Positions 1 through 8,824 of a stretch of DNA of 64,000 bases are shown here, one piece after another. The position numbers and the translations under genes were made by a program. The stretch comes from Planctomycetaceae bacterium (lineage in GTDB: Bacteria; Planctomycetota; Planctomycetia; Gemmatales; Gemmataceae), in assembly GCA_013823135.1 (NCBI GenBank), contig PNLP01000006.1, forward strand, positions 62,001 to 126,000, in the 5' to 3' direction. The notes beneath the pieces are model-generated. The model worked only from the letters and a program-made list of their open reading frames with translations, did no database searches and was not told where the DNA came from. Each line of letters begins with the position of its first letter. Position 1 is the first letter of the stretch.

Positions 1-362
1 CGGAACTGATCGCAGATCGCGTCCTTCACCCGGCGGGCCGCGTACTGCGAGTGGGTGATGGCCGAGTCGCGGACGTTGCAATCGACGGCGAGCGTGTGCC
101 CCGGCGTGAGGTACTGTTCCCACTGAATGGTGCGGACCGCGTCGTAGAGTTCGTCCGACGAAAACACATCGGCTTCGAGGATGGGGCGAAGAACGCGAAC
201 GGCTGTGCGGAGCCAGAGGCCGGCGCGGTAGAGCAGGGCACTGTCGCCGTGAAAGCTCACGCCGCCGCGGCCTGGCTCGACCGTGGACGCTCCAAGCGCC
301 GTGAGTTCACGGGCCAGCATGGGTTCCAGACCGCGAGCACATGTGGCGAAGTAACCGGTCAT
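1..362 (-). CDS. THUMP-domain RNA methyltransferase, RlmL/RlmKL-like (N-terminal part, runs off the left edge)
   Basis: The gene starts at the ATG at 362 on the minus strand and stays open to the window edge, giving about 120 residues. It begins MTGYFATCARGLEPMLARE, the usual opening of the THUMP-containing class I SAM-dependent methyltransferases that modify 23S rRNA (the YpsC/RlmL group), which start with a 'fatca.GlE.ll..EL' segment. The visible part covers the N-terminal ferredoxin-like and THUMP region (LRTAVRVLRPILEADVFSSD...) but not the methyltransferase domain, so the exact target base cannot be named. An imperfect inverted repeat lies directly upstream. Confidence 0.75.
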   Translation of the reverse strand, partial: MTGYFATCARGLEPMLARELTALGASTVEPGRGGVSFHGDSALLYRAGLWLRTAVRVLRPILEADVFSSDELYDAVRTIQWEQYLTPGHTLAVDCNVRDSAITHSQYAARRVKDAICDQF

Positions 363-464
363 TGGGATTTGCGATTTCAGATTTGAGATTGATGATTGAA
401 GAAAGTCCGCACGCTTCGCCCTGCCTGTAAATCGTCAATCACCAATCTGAAATCGACAATTGAC
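363..464. repeat. Imperfect intergenic inverted repeat
   Basis: Two about 35-nt arms (363-397 and 430-464) are imperfect reverse complements. The best matching core is CGATTTCAGATT followed by GATTGA and GATT, with a spacer of about 32 nt. It lies between the stop of the membrane-protein gene (468) and the start of the methyltransferase gene (362), so it may act as a terminator or be a dispersed palindromic element. Confidence 0.6.
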
Positions 465-467
465 GGG

Positions 468-896
468 CTAGTTCATCGCAAAGTAAATGATGGCGGCGAT
501 GAGCCCCGCGGCCGCGAACACGGATAGGTAGATCAACATCTGCACGAACCACACCTCGACACCCTTGCCGAATTTGATGTTCATGAGGCCGGCGTGGAGC
601 GCCGCGGAGATTAGCAGATCGATCGGCAGGAACAGGAACACGATGATGATGCCGGCTTCCCACCGGGGAACGCCAGCAGCCCGACAGGACTCAATCACAA
701 TGACGTCCATGACCGCCTGGGTCGCGGTCTTGCTCACCCAGATCAGGAGCATGACTCCCGCAGCAGTCCCGACCGAAGGCCGCTGGAGCCCGCACAACAC
801 GCACGCCTGGCGAAACACGGACGTGAGGACGAACAGTCCGACCGGGACGAGCAGGACGAGGACGAAACAGCACGCCAGAAGGAGTACCGGAAACAC
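468..896 (-). CDS. Small integral membrane protein, unknown function
   Basis: A 142-residue protein with a GTG start; GAGGG lies about 8 nt upstream. Hydrophobic stretches suggest about four membrane segments: residues 1-30, about 43-68, about 80-105 and about 115-140. There is a CVLCGL cysteine pair after the first segment. It begins 36 nt after the glyA stop codon on the same strand and is probably co-transcribed with it. I recognise no family, and the link to serine/glycine metabolism rests only on position. Confidence 0.6.
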   Translation of the reverse strand: MFPVLLLACCFVLVLLVPVGLFVLTSVFRQACVLCGLQRPSVGTAAGVMLLIWVSKTATQAVMDVIVIESCRAAGVPRWEAGIIIVFLFLPIDLLISAALHAGLMNIKFGKGVEVWFVQMLIYLSVFAAAGLIAAIIYFAMN

Positions 897-932
897 TCGA
901 TTGACCCTCGCTCCGCCTCGCGGCTGATCGGT

Positions 933-2174
933 TTACTGCTCGGCTGGAGCCGGGAACTGTTGGCACAACTCGCGAACGCTCCCACGCACTCGGTCGAGCA
1001 ACTCTTGCTCCGTGTGCCGGGTGAGAACCTGCGTGATCCACTGGGCGATCTGCCGCATCTCGGCTTCCTTCATCCCGCGTGTGGAGAGCGCGGGCGTGCC
1101 GATGCGGATGCCCGAGGGATCGAGCGGCTTCCGCGGATCGAACGGGATCATGTTCTTGTTTACGGTGATCCCGGCCGCATCGAGTGCGTGTTCGGCTTGC
1201 TTGCCGGTCACACCTTTCGCGGTCACGTCGACCAGCATCAGGTGGTTGTCGGTTCCGCCGGAGACGATCGGGAACCCAGCCTTCAGCAACTCCTCGGCGA
1301 GCACCTGTGCGTTCTTGATTACCTGGCTGATGTACTGCTTGAACTCGGGCTGGGCAGCCTCGCGGAAAGCCACGGCCTTGGCCGCGACGACGTGCATCAG
1401 CGGCCCGCCCTGGATACCGGGGAACACCGCCGAGTTGATTTTGTCGCCCCACTCCGCCTTCGAGAGAATGAATCCGGCGCGTGGACCGCGGAGCGTCTTG
1501 TGCGACGTGCTGGTAACGAAGTCTGCGTGGGGAACCGGGTCTGGGTGCAACTTCGCGGCAACCAACCCGGCGATGTGCGCCATGTCCACCATCAGGAGTG
1601 CGCCGACCTCCTTGGCGATCTCCGCGAACTTGGCAAAGTCCAGTGTGCGGGGATATGCACTGGCCCCGGCGATGATGAGCTTTGGCTTGTGCTCGCGTGC
1701 CTTGGCGGCCATGTCGTCGAAGTCGATCCGGTGATCGGCCTTCCGCACGCCGTAGCTCGAAACCTTGAAGTACTTCCCGGAGAAGTTCAGTCGCATTCCG
1801 TGCGTGAGGTGCCCGCCGTGCGCGAGGTCAAGGCCGAGGATCGTGTCGCCGGGTTGTAGTGCCGCGAGGAACACGGCCATGTTCGCCTGCGCGCCGGAGT
1901 GCGGTTGCACGTTCACGGCCTCGGCACCGAACAGTGCCTTCGCCCGTTCGATTGCCAGCTTCTCGGCAACATCCACGAACTCGCAGCCGCCGTAGTATCG
2001 CTTACCGGGGTAACCTTCGGCGTATTTGTTCGTGAGGCAAGAACCCTGCGCGGCCATCACCGCCGGGCTGGTGTAGTTCTCGCTGGCGATCATCTCCAGA
2101 CCGAACTGCTGCCGGGTCCGCTCACCCTGGATCGCGGTGTAAATCTCGGGGTCGGCCTGCTGAAGGATGTCCAT
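933..2174 (-). CDS. glyA: Serine hydroxymethyltransferase
   Basis: Cytoplasmic PLP enzyme that interconverts serine and glycine while charging tetrahydrofolate with a one-carbon unit. The 413-residue product matches the family length and contains the SENYTSPAV substrate/cofactor segment near residue 31, the YYGGCEFVD loop near 60, the [11 protein letters not shown] strand near 196, and the PLP-binding lysine at about residue 226 in [15 protein letters not shown] chose the ATG at 2174 (MDILQQ) because a GGAG sits about 6 nt upstream; an upstream in-frame start would add only nine unconserved residues. Confidence 0.97.
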   Translation of the reverse strand: MDILQQADPEIYTAIQGERTRQQFGLEMIASENYTSPAVMAAQGSCLTNKYAEGYPGKRYYGGCEFVDVAEKLAIERAKALFGAEAVNVQPHSGAQANMAVFLAALQPGDTILGLDLAHGGHLTHGMRLNFSGKYFKVSSYGVRKADHRIDFDDMAAKAREHKPKLIIAGASAYPRTLDFAKFAEIAKEVGALLMVDMAHIAGLVAAKLHPDPVPHADFVTSTSHKTLRGPRAGFILSKAEWGDKINSAVFPGIQGGPLMHVVAAKAVAFREAAQPEFKQYISQVIKNAQVLAEELLKAGFPIVSGGTDNHLMLVDVTAKGVTGKQAEHALDAAGITVNKNMIPFDPRKPLDPSGIRIGTPALSTRGMKEAEMRQIAQWITQVLTRHTEQELLDRVRGSVRELCQQFPAPAEQ

Positions 2175-2210
2175 GTGCGCTCCACGTCCCACAGTAAACA
2201 CTCACCAAAC

Positions 2211-2825
2211 TCATTTTGTACCAATCTCGACACCCGCAGCCCTCAGTTTATCGGCCAGGGTGCCATCCGGAGCGTAAACGAGCCCCTTCCAACCGAACCG
2301 CACGGCAGTTTCGATGTTCACAGGCAAGTCGTCCACGAACAGACACTCGTCGGGTTCCACGAGCGCGAACTGGTGGGCATACTCGAAGAATTCCATGTGC
2401 GGCTTGCGGGCACCGGCGTGGTGCGAGGCGACCAGGTGATTGAAGTGAGTGAACACGTCGGCGTAATCCGCGACATACTTGCGGAAGTGTGCGTCGACCG
2501 TGTTGGACGCCAGCACGAGACGATAGCGCGGCTTCAACCGCGGAATGAGATCGCACACCTCGGCGTTCCGCCAGAAGATGTCGCAGAAGTGCTTGAGGAA
2601 CTCGTCCTGCGTGCAGGTAAGGTGGCCGTTCAGCTTCGACTCTCGGAAGTACTCCGCAGTTGGAATCTTGCCGGTTTCGTAGTCGTCGAGAATCGGCCCC
2701 CCATACAGCCGCAGCGTGAGCTCAATGGCATTCAGGTCGGTGAACTGCACCAGCTTCTCGACCGCCCGCTGGTGGTCGAAGAACGCCAGCACGTTCCCGA
2801 AGTCGAAGAAGATGGTTTTGATCAT
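2211..2825 (-). CDS. HAD superfamily hydrolase (YihX-like, HAD-IA type)
   Basis: A 204-residue cytoplasmic phosphatase-like protein. Motif I is FFDFGNVL (nucleophile Asp about residue 7), as in the DxGNV subgroup that includes YihX. Motif II is VLASNT, motif III is in ARKPHMEFF, and motif IV is the acidic LFVDDLPVN. The helical cap lies between motifs I and II. The substrate is not predictable; sugar phosphates or nucleotides are usual. I took the internal ATG at 2825 (MIKTIFF) because the upstream extension is encoded by a palindromic repeat and is unlike the family. Confidence 0.85.
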   Translation of the reverse strand: MIKTIFFDFGNVLAFFDHQRAVEKLVQFTDLNAIELTLRLYGGPILDDYETGKIPTAEYFRESKLNGHLTCTQDEFLKHFCDIFWRNAEVCDLIPRLKPRYRLVLASNTVDAHFRKYVADYADVFTHFNHLVASHHAGARKPHMEFFEYAHQFALVEPDECLFVDDLPVNIETAVRFGWKGLVYAPDGTLADKLRAAGVEIGTK

Positions 2826-2855
2826 GCAGAACAGTTTACGGAGTTGGCCCGAACC

Positions 2856-2938
2856 GTTTAGCCGCGACCCGGAGTCCTCGGAGGGGATCGCTCCCAGCCC
2901 CAGCGCTCCCCTCCGAGGACTCCGGGTCGCGGCTAAAC
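2856..2938. repeat. Perfect 31-bp inverted repeat (dispersed palindromic element, copy A)
   Basis: Arms at 2856-2886 and 2908-2938 are exact reverse complements around a 21-nt spacer. Each arm contains the core AGCCGCGACCCGGAGTCCTC. The element fills the gap between the WD40 gene stop (2956) and the HAD start (2825). A close relative occurs at 22367-22450, so this is a repeat family rather than an isolated terminator, although it would also form a very stable hairpin in RNA. Confidence 0.85.
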
Positions 2939-2955
2939 ATGAACGCGGCAAGGGT

Positions 2956-5097
2956 TCACTTCCCCGGCAATTTAATCACCAGTGCCTCGCCCTCGGTCTT
3001 TCCCTTGGTGGGGGCAGAACCCAGCACCAGTTTTGTGCCGTCCGGGCTCACCGCGATCGAGTGAATCGGGCCGTGGTCGCGCTCCGCTCCGTAGACACGC
3101 TGGCCTGTCGCGACGTTCCACACCGCAAGGTAACTTCGGCCTTTGGGAGCCGCGCCGGCAGTCACCAAAAACTGATCGCCGGGGACGAACCGCACCGAGT
3201 GTACCCAGCCCGGATGCGATGGTGACGGCTCACTGGGAAACACGGGCTTCAGGTCGGGGTTCGCGAAGTCACGGACAACCTTGCCACTGGCGACATCCCA
3301 GAGCTTCACGGTCTTGTCACTCGATCCCGAAGCGAGGAACTTCCCGTCCTTCGTCAGCGCGATCGTGAACACCTGATCGCGGTGACCCACCGGGCCATCG
3401 TCTTTCTTGGCTTCCACCTTCGGCGGGTCTTTCTTGTCGTCTTTCTTGGGTTCCTCGGGCTTGGGGTCGGGTGCGGCCTTGAACTCGCGAACCATGTTGC
3501 CGCTTGCCACATCCCAAAGTTTGATCGTCTTGTCGTAACTGCTCGTGAACACCTGCTTGAAGTCAGGAGACCACTGTACCGCGTAGATCGGGTTCTGGAT
3601 CTGTTGCGGCGTGGTGACGATGTGGGCGTTGATCGCCTTCAGTGGCGTGTTCTTCTGCACATCCCAGATGCGGAGCACACCATCGTGGCATCCCGTGGCG
3701 AGGACGTTGCCGGTGTCGTCGAACGCGATGCAATCGACGAGGTTCGGGTGTTGCAGGTTCTTGACCGCGACGTCCGATGCGATTCGGAAACGACGGACCT
3801 GATTGTCCTCACCCGCGGTGTAGAACTGGCCGTCCGTGTTGAAGCACGGCGACGCGACACCCTTGGGATGAGGGAAATTTTGGATTTGCCGGCCGAACTC
3901 GGGTGGCAACGGCTGACCCTGCTGGAACGCGACCGTCCACACAGCCGCAGCGTTCTTCATCGTTCCCACCAGTTGTGGCACGAGTGGGTGGAACGCGAGT
4001 TCCGTCACAGGGCCACCAGCGGCGAAGGTGCCGATCAGCTTCCCGTCGCCGATCCCAAAGAGTTTCACGGAGCCGTCTGCCCCCGCAACCGCGAGTCGTT
4101 GACCGTCCTTGGTGAATGCGGCTGCGGTGGCGTCGCCGCCCGTTTCGAAAGTCTTCTCCTTGGTTCCGTTGCCAGTCTGCCAGCTCACGCATTCTTTGCC
4201 TGGGCCGACCGTCACCACACGGGTGTTGTCGGGAGAAAACGCAAGCCCCGCGACTTTGCCGCCCACAGACCACTCGCGTGCCGAGGTTGCGGGAACCGCG
4301 CCTCCTTTCGTCAACACAGCGGCGTAAGTTGCGAACGTTAGCCCCGAACCGAGCGCCGTGACCACTGGTGGAATAGTTGCGGGTGGGGGCGTGGCCAAAC
4401 CTTGAATGCGGCCATCGGCTGTCGCGAGCCACACGGTTGAGTTGTTTGCGTTTGCTGCGAAACCCACGATACCAGCGGGAGCGAACCGCACAGCGGTTTG
4501 CTTCCCAGTAGAGTCCCAGAAGCGAATCGTCTTGTCGGCACCGGCGGTCACCCAGGTGCCAGCAGCAAGCGTCAGGTGCGTCACCGCTCCAACGTGGCCC
4601 TTCAGCTCGAAAGCACCCTTTTCTTCGCCAGCAGGGAACACCTTCACCGTTCCATCAGCGCCTGCAACCGCGAAGGTTTTCCCGTCTGAAGCCGAGACAA
4701 CGATTCGCGTGGCCGGGTTCGTCGTGGCGAACGTCTTCACCGGGAAGCTCACGGGGATGTCCCAAACGCGGGCACTGTTGTCGGCTCCGCCCGTGGCGAT
4801 CTGGTCCCCACGGGCGTTGAACGCCACGGACAACACTTGCCCCTTGTGCCCCTGTTCTCCACCGTAGGTGCGGACTTCTTTGCCCGCGGCTGCTTCGAAA
4901 AGCCGGACGTTGCGGTCGAAGCAACCGGTCGCGATGAGGTTGCCGTCCGGGCTGAATATGACACCCTCGACCGTATCCGTGTGGCCCTTCAGGATTGCCA
5001 GGTTCGGTTGTACGGGAGGTTGACCCCGGAGCCCGCCTGAGGCAGCAAAAAGGGCGAAAGCGAGAAAGGGGAGGGCGGTGAGACTAGAATAATTCAT
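2956..5097 (-). CDS. Secreted WD40 repeat protein
   Basis: A 713-residue protein with an N-terminal signal peptide (hydrophobic residues about 6-20, likely cleavage near GGLRGQ). It consists almost entirely of WD40 blades, for example GHTDTVEGVIFSPDGNLIAT, GHKGQVLSVAFNARGDQIA, GHVGAVTHLTLAAG and GHRDQVFTIALTKDGKFLA, many ending in WD or LWD. The number suggests two propellers. A charged Lys/Pro/Asp-rich linker lies between two late blades (KPEEPKKDDKKDPP region). It is probably a periplasmic binding scaffold with no catalytic motif. Secreted WD40 proteins of this type are numerous in planctomycetes. Confidence 0.9.
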   Translation of the reverse strand: MNYSSLTALPFLAFALFAASGGLRGQPPVQPNLAILKGHTDTVEGVIFSPDGNLIATGCFDRNVRLFEAAAGKEVRTYGGEQGHKGQVLSVAFNARGDQIATGGADNSARVWDIPVSFPVKTFATTNPATRIVVSASDGKTFAVAGADGTVKVFPAGEEKGAFELKGHVGAVTHLTLAAGTWVTAGADKTIRFWDSTGKQTAVRFAPAGIVGFAANANNSTVWLATADGRIQGLATPPPATIPPVVTALGSGLTFATYAAVLTKGGAVPATSAREWSVGGKVAGLAFSPDNTRVVTVGPGKECVSWQTGNGTKEKTFETGGDATAAAFTKDGQRLAVAGADGSVKLFGIGDGKLIGTFAAGGPVTELAFHPLVPQLVGTMKNAAAVWTVAFQQGQPLPPEFGRQIQNFPHPKGVASPCFNTDGQFYTAGEDNQVRRFRIASDVAVKNLQHPNLVDCIAFDDTGNVLATGCHDGVLRIWDVQKNTPLKAINAHIVTTPQQIQNPIYAVQWSPDFKQVFTSSYDKTIKLWDVASGNMVREFKAAPDPKPEEPKKDDKKDPPKVEAKKDDGPVGHRDQVFTIALTKDGKFLASGSSDKTVKLWDVASGKVVRDFANPDLKPVFPSEPSPSHPGWVHSVRFVPGDQFLVTAGAAPKGRSYLAVWNVATGQRVYGAERDHGPIHSIAVSPDGTKLVLGSAPTKGKTEGEALVIKLPGK

Positions 5098-5255
5098 ACA
5101 CGGCTCGGTCTTGTTGACGATGAGGTGAGGAGCGAACTTCGGGCGGGAATGGTAGTTTCACGCGCCGGAATCTGTAAATCAACCAGCGATTTTAAGCGGC
5201 ATTAACGTCAATCATGTTGGACGGCCGATAGAGTCGAAAGGTGCTATAACGGTAG

Positions 5256-6008
5256 GTGATTGTGCTCGAACTCCGCGACCCAGTCAGTTCTGCGTCTCAC
5301 CTCATTACTGCCTTTTGGGCAGTCTTTGCAACCTTGCTGATGTTGCGGCTCACACCGCGTGGTCGTCGGTTTCCCGTAGCCGTTTTCGGCACGTCGATGG
5401 TGTTCCTCTACCTCGCTAGTGGCCTGTTTCACGGCATCCGCTTCGACACCGAGGAAGAACGCAAGTTCTATCAGCGTCTCGATCACACCGGAATTTACCT
5501 CCTCATTGCCGGAACGTATACGCCCATCATCTCGATCCTACTGATCGGAGCCTGGCGGCGCTGGCTGCTTCGCATCATCTGGGGGATTGCACTCACGGGT
5601 GTGGCAGCCATGTGGCTGTTGCCGAAGCCACCGCATGTCTTGAATGTGAGTTTATACCTGGGAATGGGTTGGATCGGGTGCGTCGCAATGCCGCTGTATT
5701 ACAAGGCGGTGGGCTGGCGTGCGATGAACTGGGCTTTGCTCGGTGCATTCCTCTACACAACTGGCACGATCTGTGAACTGTGCCAGTGGCCGGTCATCGT
5801 TCCAGGGGTGATTGCCTACCACGAGGTATTCCACTTCTTTGACTCGGCTGCGACCTTGGCGTTCTTCATCTTCGTGTTCCGCCACGTCATTCAGCACAAA
5901 CCCGCGGACAAAGGCGGTTCGGTGGTTGCCCCGCGAATCTCTCAAGAACGCCCATCCGATAGTTCAAACTTTTCGCTTCCCACCCCACGAAGCGGCGTGA
6001 GACTGTAG
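5256..6008 (+). CDS. Hemolysin III / YqfA-like seven-helix membrane protein (PAQR superfamily)
   Basis: A 250-residue integral membrane protein with about seven hydrophobic helices. It has the conserved PAQR/HlyIII signatures: SGLFHG in helix 2, LDHTGIYLLIAGTYTP in helix 3, and YHEVFHFFDSAAT with the HxxxH pair in helix 7. These His and Asp residues form a metal site in the family and suggest membrane hydrolase (ceramidase-like) activity, not proven for the bacterial members. The start is GTG at 5256 (another in-frame GTG at 5262). TATAAC at 5245-5250 lies so close that a very short or absent leader is possible. Confidence 0.88.
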   Translation: MIVLELRDPVSSASHLITAFWAVFATLLMLRLTPRGRRFPVAVFGTSMVFLYLASGLFHGIRFDTEEERKFYQRLDHTGIYLLIAGTYTPIISILLIGAWRRWLLRIIWGIALTGVAAMWLLPKPPHVLNVSLYLGMGWIGCVAMPLYYKAVGWRAMNWALLGAFLYTTGTICELCQWPVIVPGVIAYHEVFHFFDSAATLAFFIFVFRHVIQHKPADKGGSVVAPRISQERPSDSSNFSLPTPRSGVRL

Positions 6009-6078
6009 CCAACCGACGGACTTCCCGACACTTCAGAGCCCTAACACAGTTTGTCGGGGATTCGGACGGATTTTTGAG

Positions 6079-6107
6079 TTGACGCGATCCCCATGCCATG
6101 TGATTAT
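6079..6107 (+). promoter_or_regulatory. Candidate sigma-70-type promoter for the DUF1501 gene
   Basis: TTGACG at 6079-6084 and GATTAT at 6102-6107 are separated by 17 nt. The -35 box matches 5 of 6 and the -10 box 4 of 6 of the consensus. The site is about 125 nt upstream of the ATG at 6232, in a 223-bp intergenic region with no other visible feature. Confidence 0.35.
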
Positions 6108-6231
6108 CCACAATGTCGGGGGGCGACTCGACGGAATCCCACCACCAACACCGGTTCACCCGGTACCCGCCACACTCCCCGATAGCGTTGCATCCCACCT
6201 TCCATCTCGTCCATTCGTTTGAGGGCGAACC

Positions 6232-7524
6232 ATGCTGCGGTTCCTCGGCGCATCTCACAAGTTCTGCGATGGCGGCACACGCCGCGACTTCCTGCAAATC
6301 GGGGCATTTGGAGCGGGCCTGACTCTGGCCGACATGCTCCACGCACGCACCGCATCGGCGGCAGCGGGTCTTAAAAAACAAGCCTCGCGGTCCAACAAGG
6401 CCGCCATCATGATCTACCTGCCGGGCGGCCCGTCGCACATGGACATGTACGACCTCAAGCCCGATGCACCTGTTGAGTTCCGCGGCGAGTTCAACCCAAT
6501 CAAGACGAACGTTCCGGGCGTCGAGATCTGCGAACACTTCCCGATGCAAGCCAAGATGTGGGACAAGCTCGCCTGCGTCCGCTCCGTCGTGTCAGTCGAT
6601 GAACACAGCGACACTCTGGTGATGACTGGTTACCCCGATCGCGTGAACCGCATCGCGGATCACCCGTGTTTCGGCTCCGTGGTGTCCAAGTTGCGTGCGG
6701 AAAGCAACGGCGCTGTGCCACCGTTCGTTTCGCTGCGAGGCATGAGCCGCGGCACCGAACCGGGGTACCTCGGTATCGCGCACCGACCCTTCACCCCGAG
6801 TGGTCAGGGTAACGCCAACCTGAAGATGGCCAACGGCGTCACGGTTGACCGGCTCGACGACCGGAAGAATCTTCTCACGAGTTTCGACGATACACGTCGC
6901 GAGATCGACGCGAGCGGCACAATGATCGGAATGGATTCCTACACCGAGAAGGCTCTCGAGATGGTGACGGCCGGTGTGGTTCGCACCGCTCTCGACATCA
7001 AGAAGGAAGACCCCAAGGTTCAGGAACGGTACAAGGGCGTCGAGCAGTTCCTCACAGCTCGCCGGCTGGTTGAAGCAGGTGTTGGGTGTGTCACCCTCAG
7101 CATCGGCGGCTGGGATACTCACGGTCAGAACTTCACCACCCTGAAGAAGCAGCTTCCCCAGGTGGACCGTGGCATCGCGAACCTGATTAGTGATTTGCAC
7201 GAGCGGGGCATGGGCGACGACGTCATCACGGTGATGTGGGGCGAGTTCGGCCGCACTCCGAAGGTGAACATGAATGCTGGCCGCGACCACTGGAGCCCGG
7301 TGATGGGTGCCATGATCGCAGGCGGCGGGCTGAAGATGGGCCAGGCTGTCGGTGCGAGTACCGCGAAGGGCGAACGACCCAAGGATCGTCCTGTGACCGT
7401 GCCGCAACTGCTCAGCACCATCTATCGGCAGATGGGGATCGATCCAGCAATGACCTTCCCGAACGGCTCTGGCCGCCCAATGTACATCCTTGATGATCGT
7501 GAAGTTGTCAAGGAACTCATCTGA
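6232..7524 (+). CDS. DUF1501 domain protein, Tat-exported
   Basis: A 430-residue protein with a twin-arginine leader (GGTRRDFLQIGAFGAG near residue 17), so it is exported folded. Family landmarks follow in order: IYLPGGPSHMDMYDLKP, CEHFPMQAKMWDKLACVRSV, DTHGQNF, and the C-terminal WGEFGRTPKVN then GRDHWSPV block. DUF1501 belongs, to my knowledge, to the alkaline phosphatase-like superfamily, but no substrate is established. GAGG precedes the ATG. It is followed by the duplicated lipoproteins and then a cytochrome/PSD1 protein, its usual partner in planctomycetes. Confidence 0.92.
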   Translation: MLRFLGASHKFCDGGTRRDFLQIGAFGAGLTLADMLHARTASAAAGLKKQASRSNKAAIMIYLPGGPSHMDMYDLKPDAPVEFRGEFNPIKTNVPGVEICEHFPMQAKMWDKLACVRSVVSVDEHSDTLVMTGYPDRVNRIADHPCFGSVVSKLRAESNGAVPPFVSLRGMSRGTEPGYLGIAHRPFTPSGQGNANLKMANGVTVDRLDDRKNLLTSFDDTRREIDASGTMIGMDSYTEKALEMVTAGVVRTALDIKKEDPKVQERYKGVEQFLTARRLVEAGVGCVTLSIGGWDTHGQNFTTLKKQLPQVDRGIANLISDLHERGMGDDVITVMWGEFGRTPKVNMNAGRDHWSPVMGAMIAGGGLKMGQAVGASTAKGERPKDRPVTVPQLLSTIYRQMGIDPAMTFPNGSGRPMYILDDREVVKELI

Positions 7525-7554
7525 TCGGCCTTCGATGCTGGCGTTTTCCCCTCT

Positions 7555-7578
7555 GGGGCGGTACAACTGTACCGCCCC
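7555..7578. terminator. Hairpin after the DUF1501 gene
   Basis: Perfect 10-bp stem (7555-7564 with 7569-7578) around an AACT loop, 30 nt after the DUF1501 stop codon. No T-run follows, so it may be a weak terminator or an RNA-stabilising hairpin. A second, related hairpin occupies the same relative place before the next lipoprotein gene. Confidence 0.55.
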
Positions 7579-7637
7579 GGTTGGCATCCGACGAACTTCC
7601 GCGGACCCACTGGGCAACTCATGACCGAGATGCATTT

Positions 7638-8114
7638 ATGCGGTTTGCCCCTCTGAAACTTGCAGTTTTCGTACTCGCTGGTCTCGCCCTTGGAGTCACT
7701 GGGTGCAGTTCAAACAACACCGGCAAGATCATCGGAAAGTGGAAGATCACGGCTCCGCCAGAAAAAGATCCCAAGACCAAGGGAGAGTTCGAGGCGATGG
7801 GCAAGATGGGGCTATTCGTCTACATCGAATTTAAGGCTGATAATGGCCTTCTTCTCGCGCTCGGGTCCGACAAACCCGAGACCCTTGACATGTTGAAAGC
7901 TCTCGCTCCCAAGGGGAAGGAGCCGAAGACGAGTTGGGAAGCCAAATACAAACTGCTCCCAGGCGACAAGGTCGAAGTCTACGACATGAAAGACGACGAG
8001 ACGAAGAAGATGTTCAAGGGTGATAAAGCTCGGTCGGACATCATCATCAATGGCGACGAGATGACGATCAAGGATCCCGACGGATCGATGACCAAACTGA
8101 CCCGGATGAAGTGA
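7638..8114 (+). CDS. Lipoprotein, tandem paralogue 1
   Basis: A 158-residue protein starting MRFAPLKLAVFVLAG with a lipobox LGVTGC, so it is predicted to be lipidated at about Cys22. The mature part begins with GKIIGKWKIT and ends EMTIKDPDGSMTKLTRMK. This layout ('IIGKWK...', an acidic middle, a final beta strand 'D.S.....L..') resembles small lipocalin-like lipoproteins common in planctomycetes, but I cannot assign a ligand. The ATG at 7638 is preferred over an upstream in-frame start because it gives a clean signal peptide. The next gene is a diverged copy. Confidence 0.8.
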   Translation: MRFAPLKLAVFVLAGLALGVTGCSSNNTGKIIGKWKITAPPEKDPKTKGEFEAMGKMGLFVYIEFKADNGLLLALGSDKPETLDMLKALAPKGKEPKTSWEAKYKLLPGDKVEVYDMKDDETKKMFKGDKARSDIIINGDEMTIKDPDGSMTKLTRMK

Positions 8115-8155
8115 TCGGATTCTCAGGCCTGGGTTGCTTCCAAGCTGGCGTTTGT

Positions 8156-8191
8156 CCGTCCGAGCGGCGACAATAATCCCACCTCGGACGG
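8156..8191. terminator. Hairpin between the two lipoprotein genes
   Basis: A 9-bp stem CCGTCCGAG/CTCGGACGG (8156-8164 with 8183-8191) and an 18-nt loop. It sits at the same place relative to the second lipoprotein as the hairpin at 7555-7578 does to the first. Confidence 0.5.
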
Positions 8192-8246
8192 TATTCCTAA
8201 ACTGGTTGGGTGGACCCACTGAGGCATTCTTCACCGAGACGAATCG

Positions 8247-8705
8247 ATGCTCCTCACTCCTCGAAAGTTCGCGTTCTTGGTTCTTGCTGGACTTTCGCTA
8301 ATCGCCACGGGTTGCGGCGGGAACGAATCGAAAATTATTGGGAAGTGGAAGGTGGTGGGCGGTACTGGGTTCGATGAGGCTTCCAAGGCCAAAGATGGGA
8401 AGGACGACAAGAGCTACTTCTATTTCGACTTCAAGCCAGATGGCAACGTGACCGTGGGAATGGAACTCGACGCATCCATGAAGGCCATGCTTGAGAAGAG
8501 TGGAGCAAAGCTGGATATGAACACCACGGCCAAATACAAAATCAGCGGTGACCAACTTGAGTTTATCGGGATGGATAAGAAGGGCGAAAAGGGCGATGGT
8601 CCTTTTGGGAAAGAGAACAAAGCGAAAATCAAGTTCGAGGGCGACAACCTTACCCTCAGTACCGCTGACGGGTCGAAGACCGCGAAATTGACAAAGGTCA
8701 AGTGA
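8247..8705 (+). CDS. Lipoprotein, tandem paralogue 2
   Basis: A 152-residue lipoprotein with signal MLLTPRKFAFLVLAGLSLIATGC and a lipobox Cys at about residue 23. It shares with its upstream neighbour the IIGKWKV opening after the Cys, the FYFDFKPDG strand, the AKYKISGD segment and the ending LTLSTADGSKTAKLTKVK. The leader before both genes also matches (GGACCCACTG, then ACCGAGA), which points to a tandem duplication of gene plus leader. Function unknown; probably periplasm-facing. Confidence 0.8.
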   Translation: MLLTPRKFAFLVLAGLSLIATGCGGNESKIIGKWKVVGGTGFDEASKAKDGKDDKSYFYFDFKPDGNVTVGMELDASMKAMLEKSGAKLDMNTTAKYKISGDQLEFIGMDKKGEKGDGPFGKENKAKIKFEGDNLTLSTADGSKTAKLTKVK

Positions 8706-8824
8706 CCCGAATACTGCAACGACCGAGTCAGATTGGGCACCGGAATCATCAACCCAGTGCCCACCTCGCCTTCGGGCGGCACACCAAACCAACCTGCTAG
8801 CATCCACCTCCCGTCGGAGCTGCC

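Noticed and set aside
51..386. A 111-codon open frame on the plus strand at the left edge
   Set aside because: The minus strand here encodes the start of a THUMP methyltransferase with a recognisable N-terminus.
1899..2861. A 320-codon open frame on the plus strand
   Set aside because: Covers glyA and the HAD gene in antisense and spans two unrelated genes; not credible as a protein.
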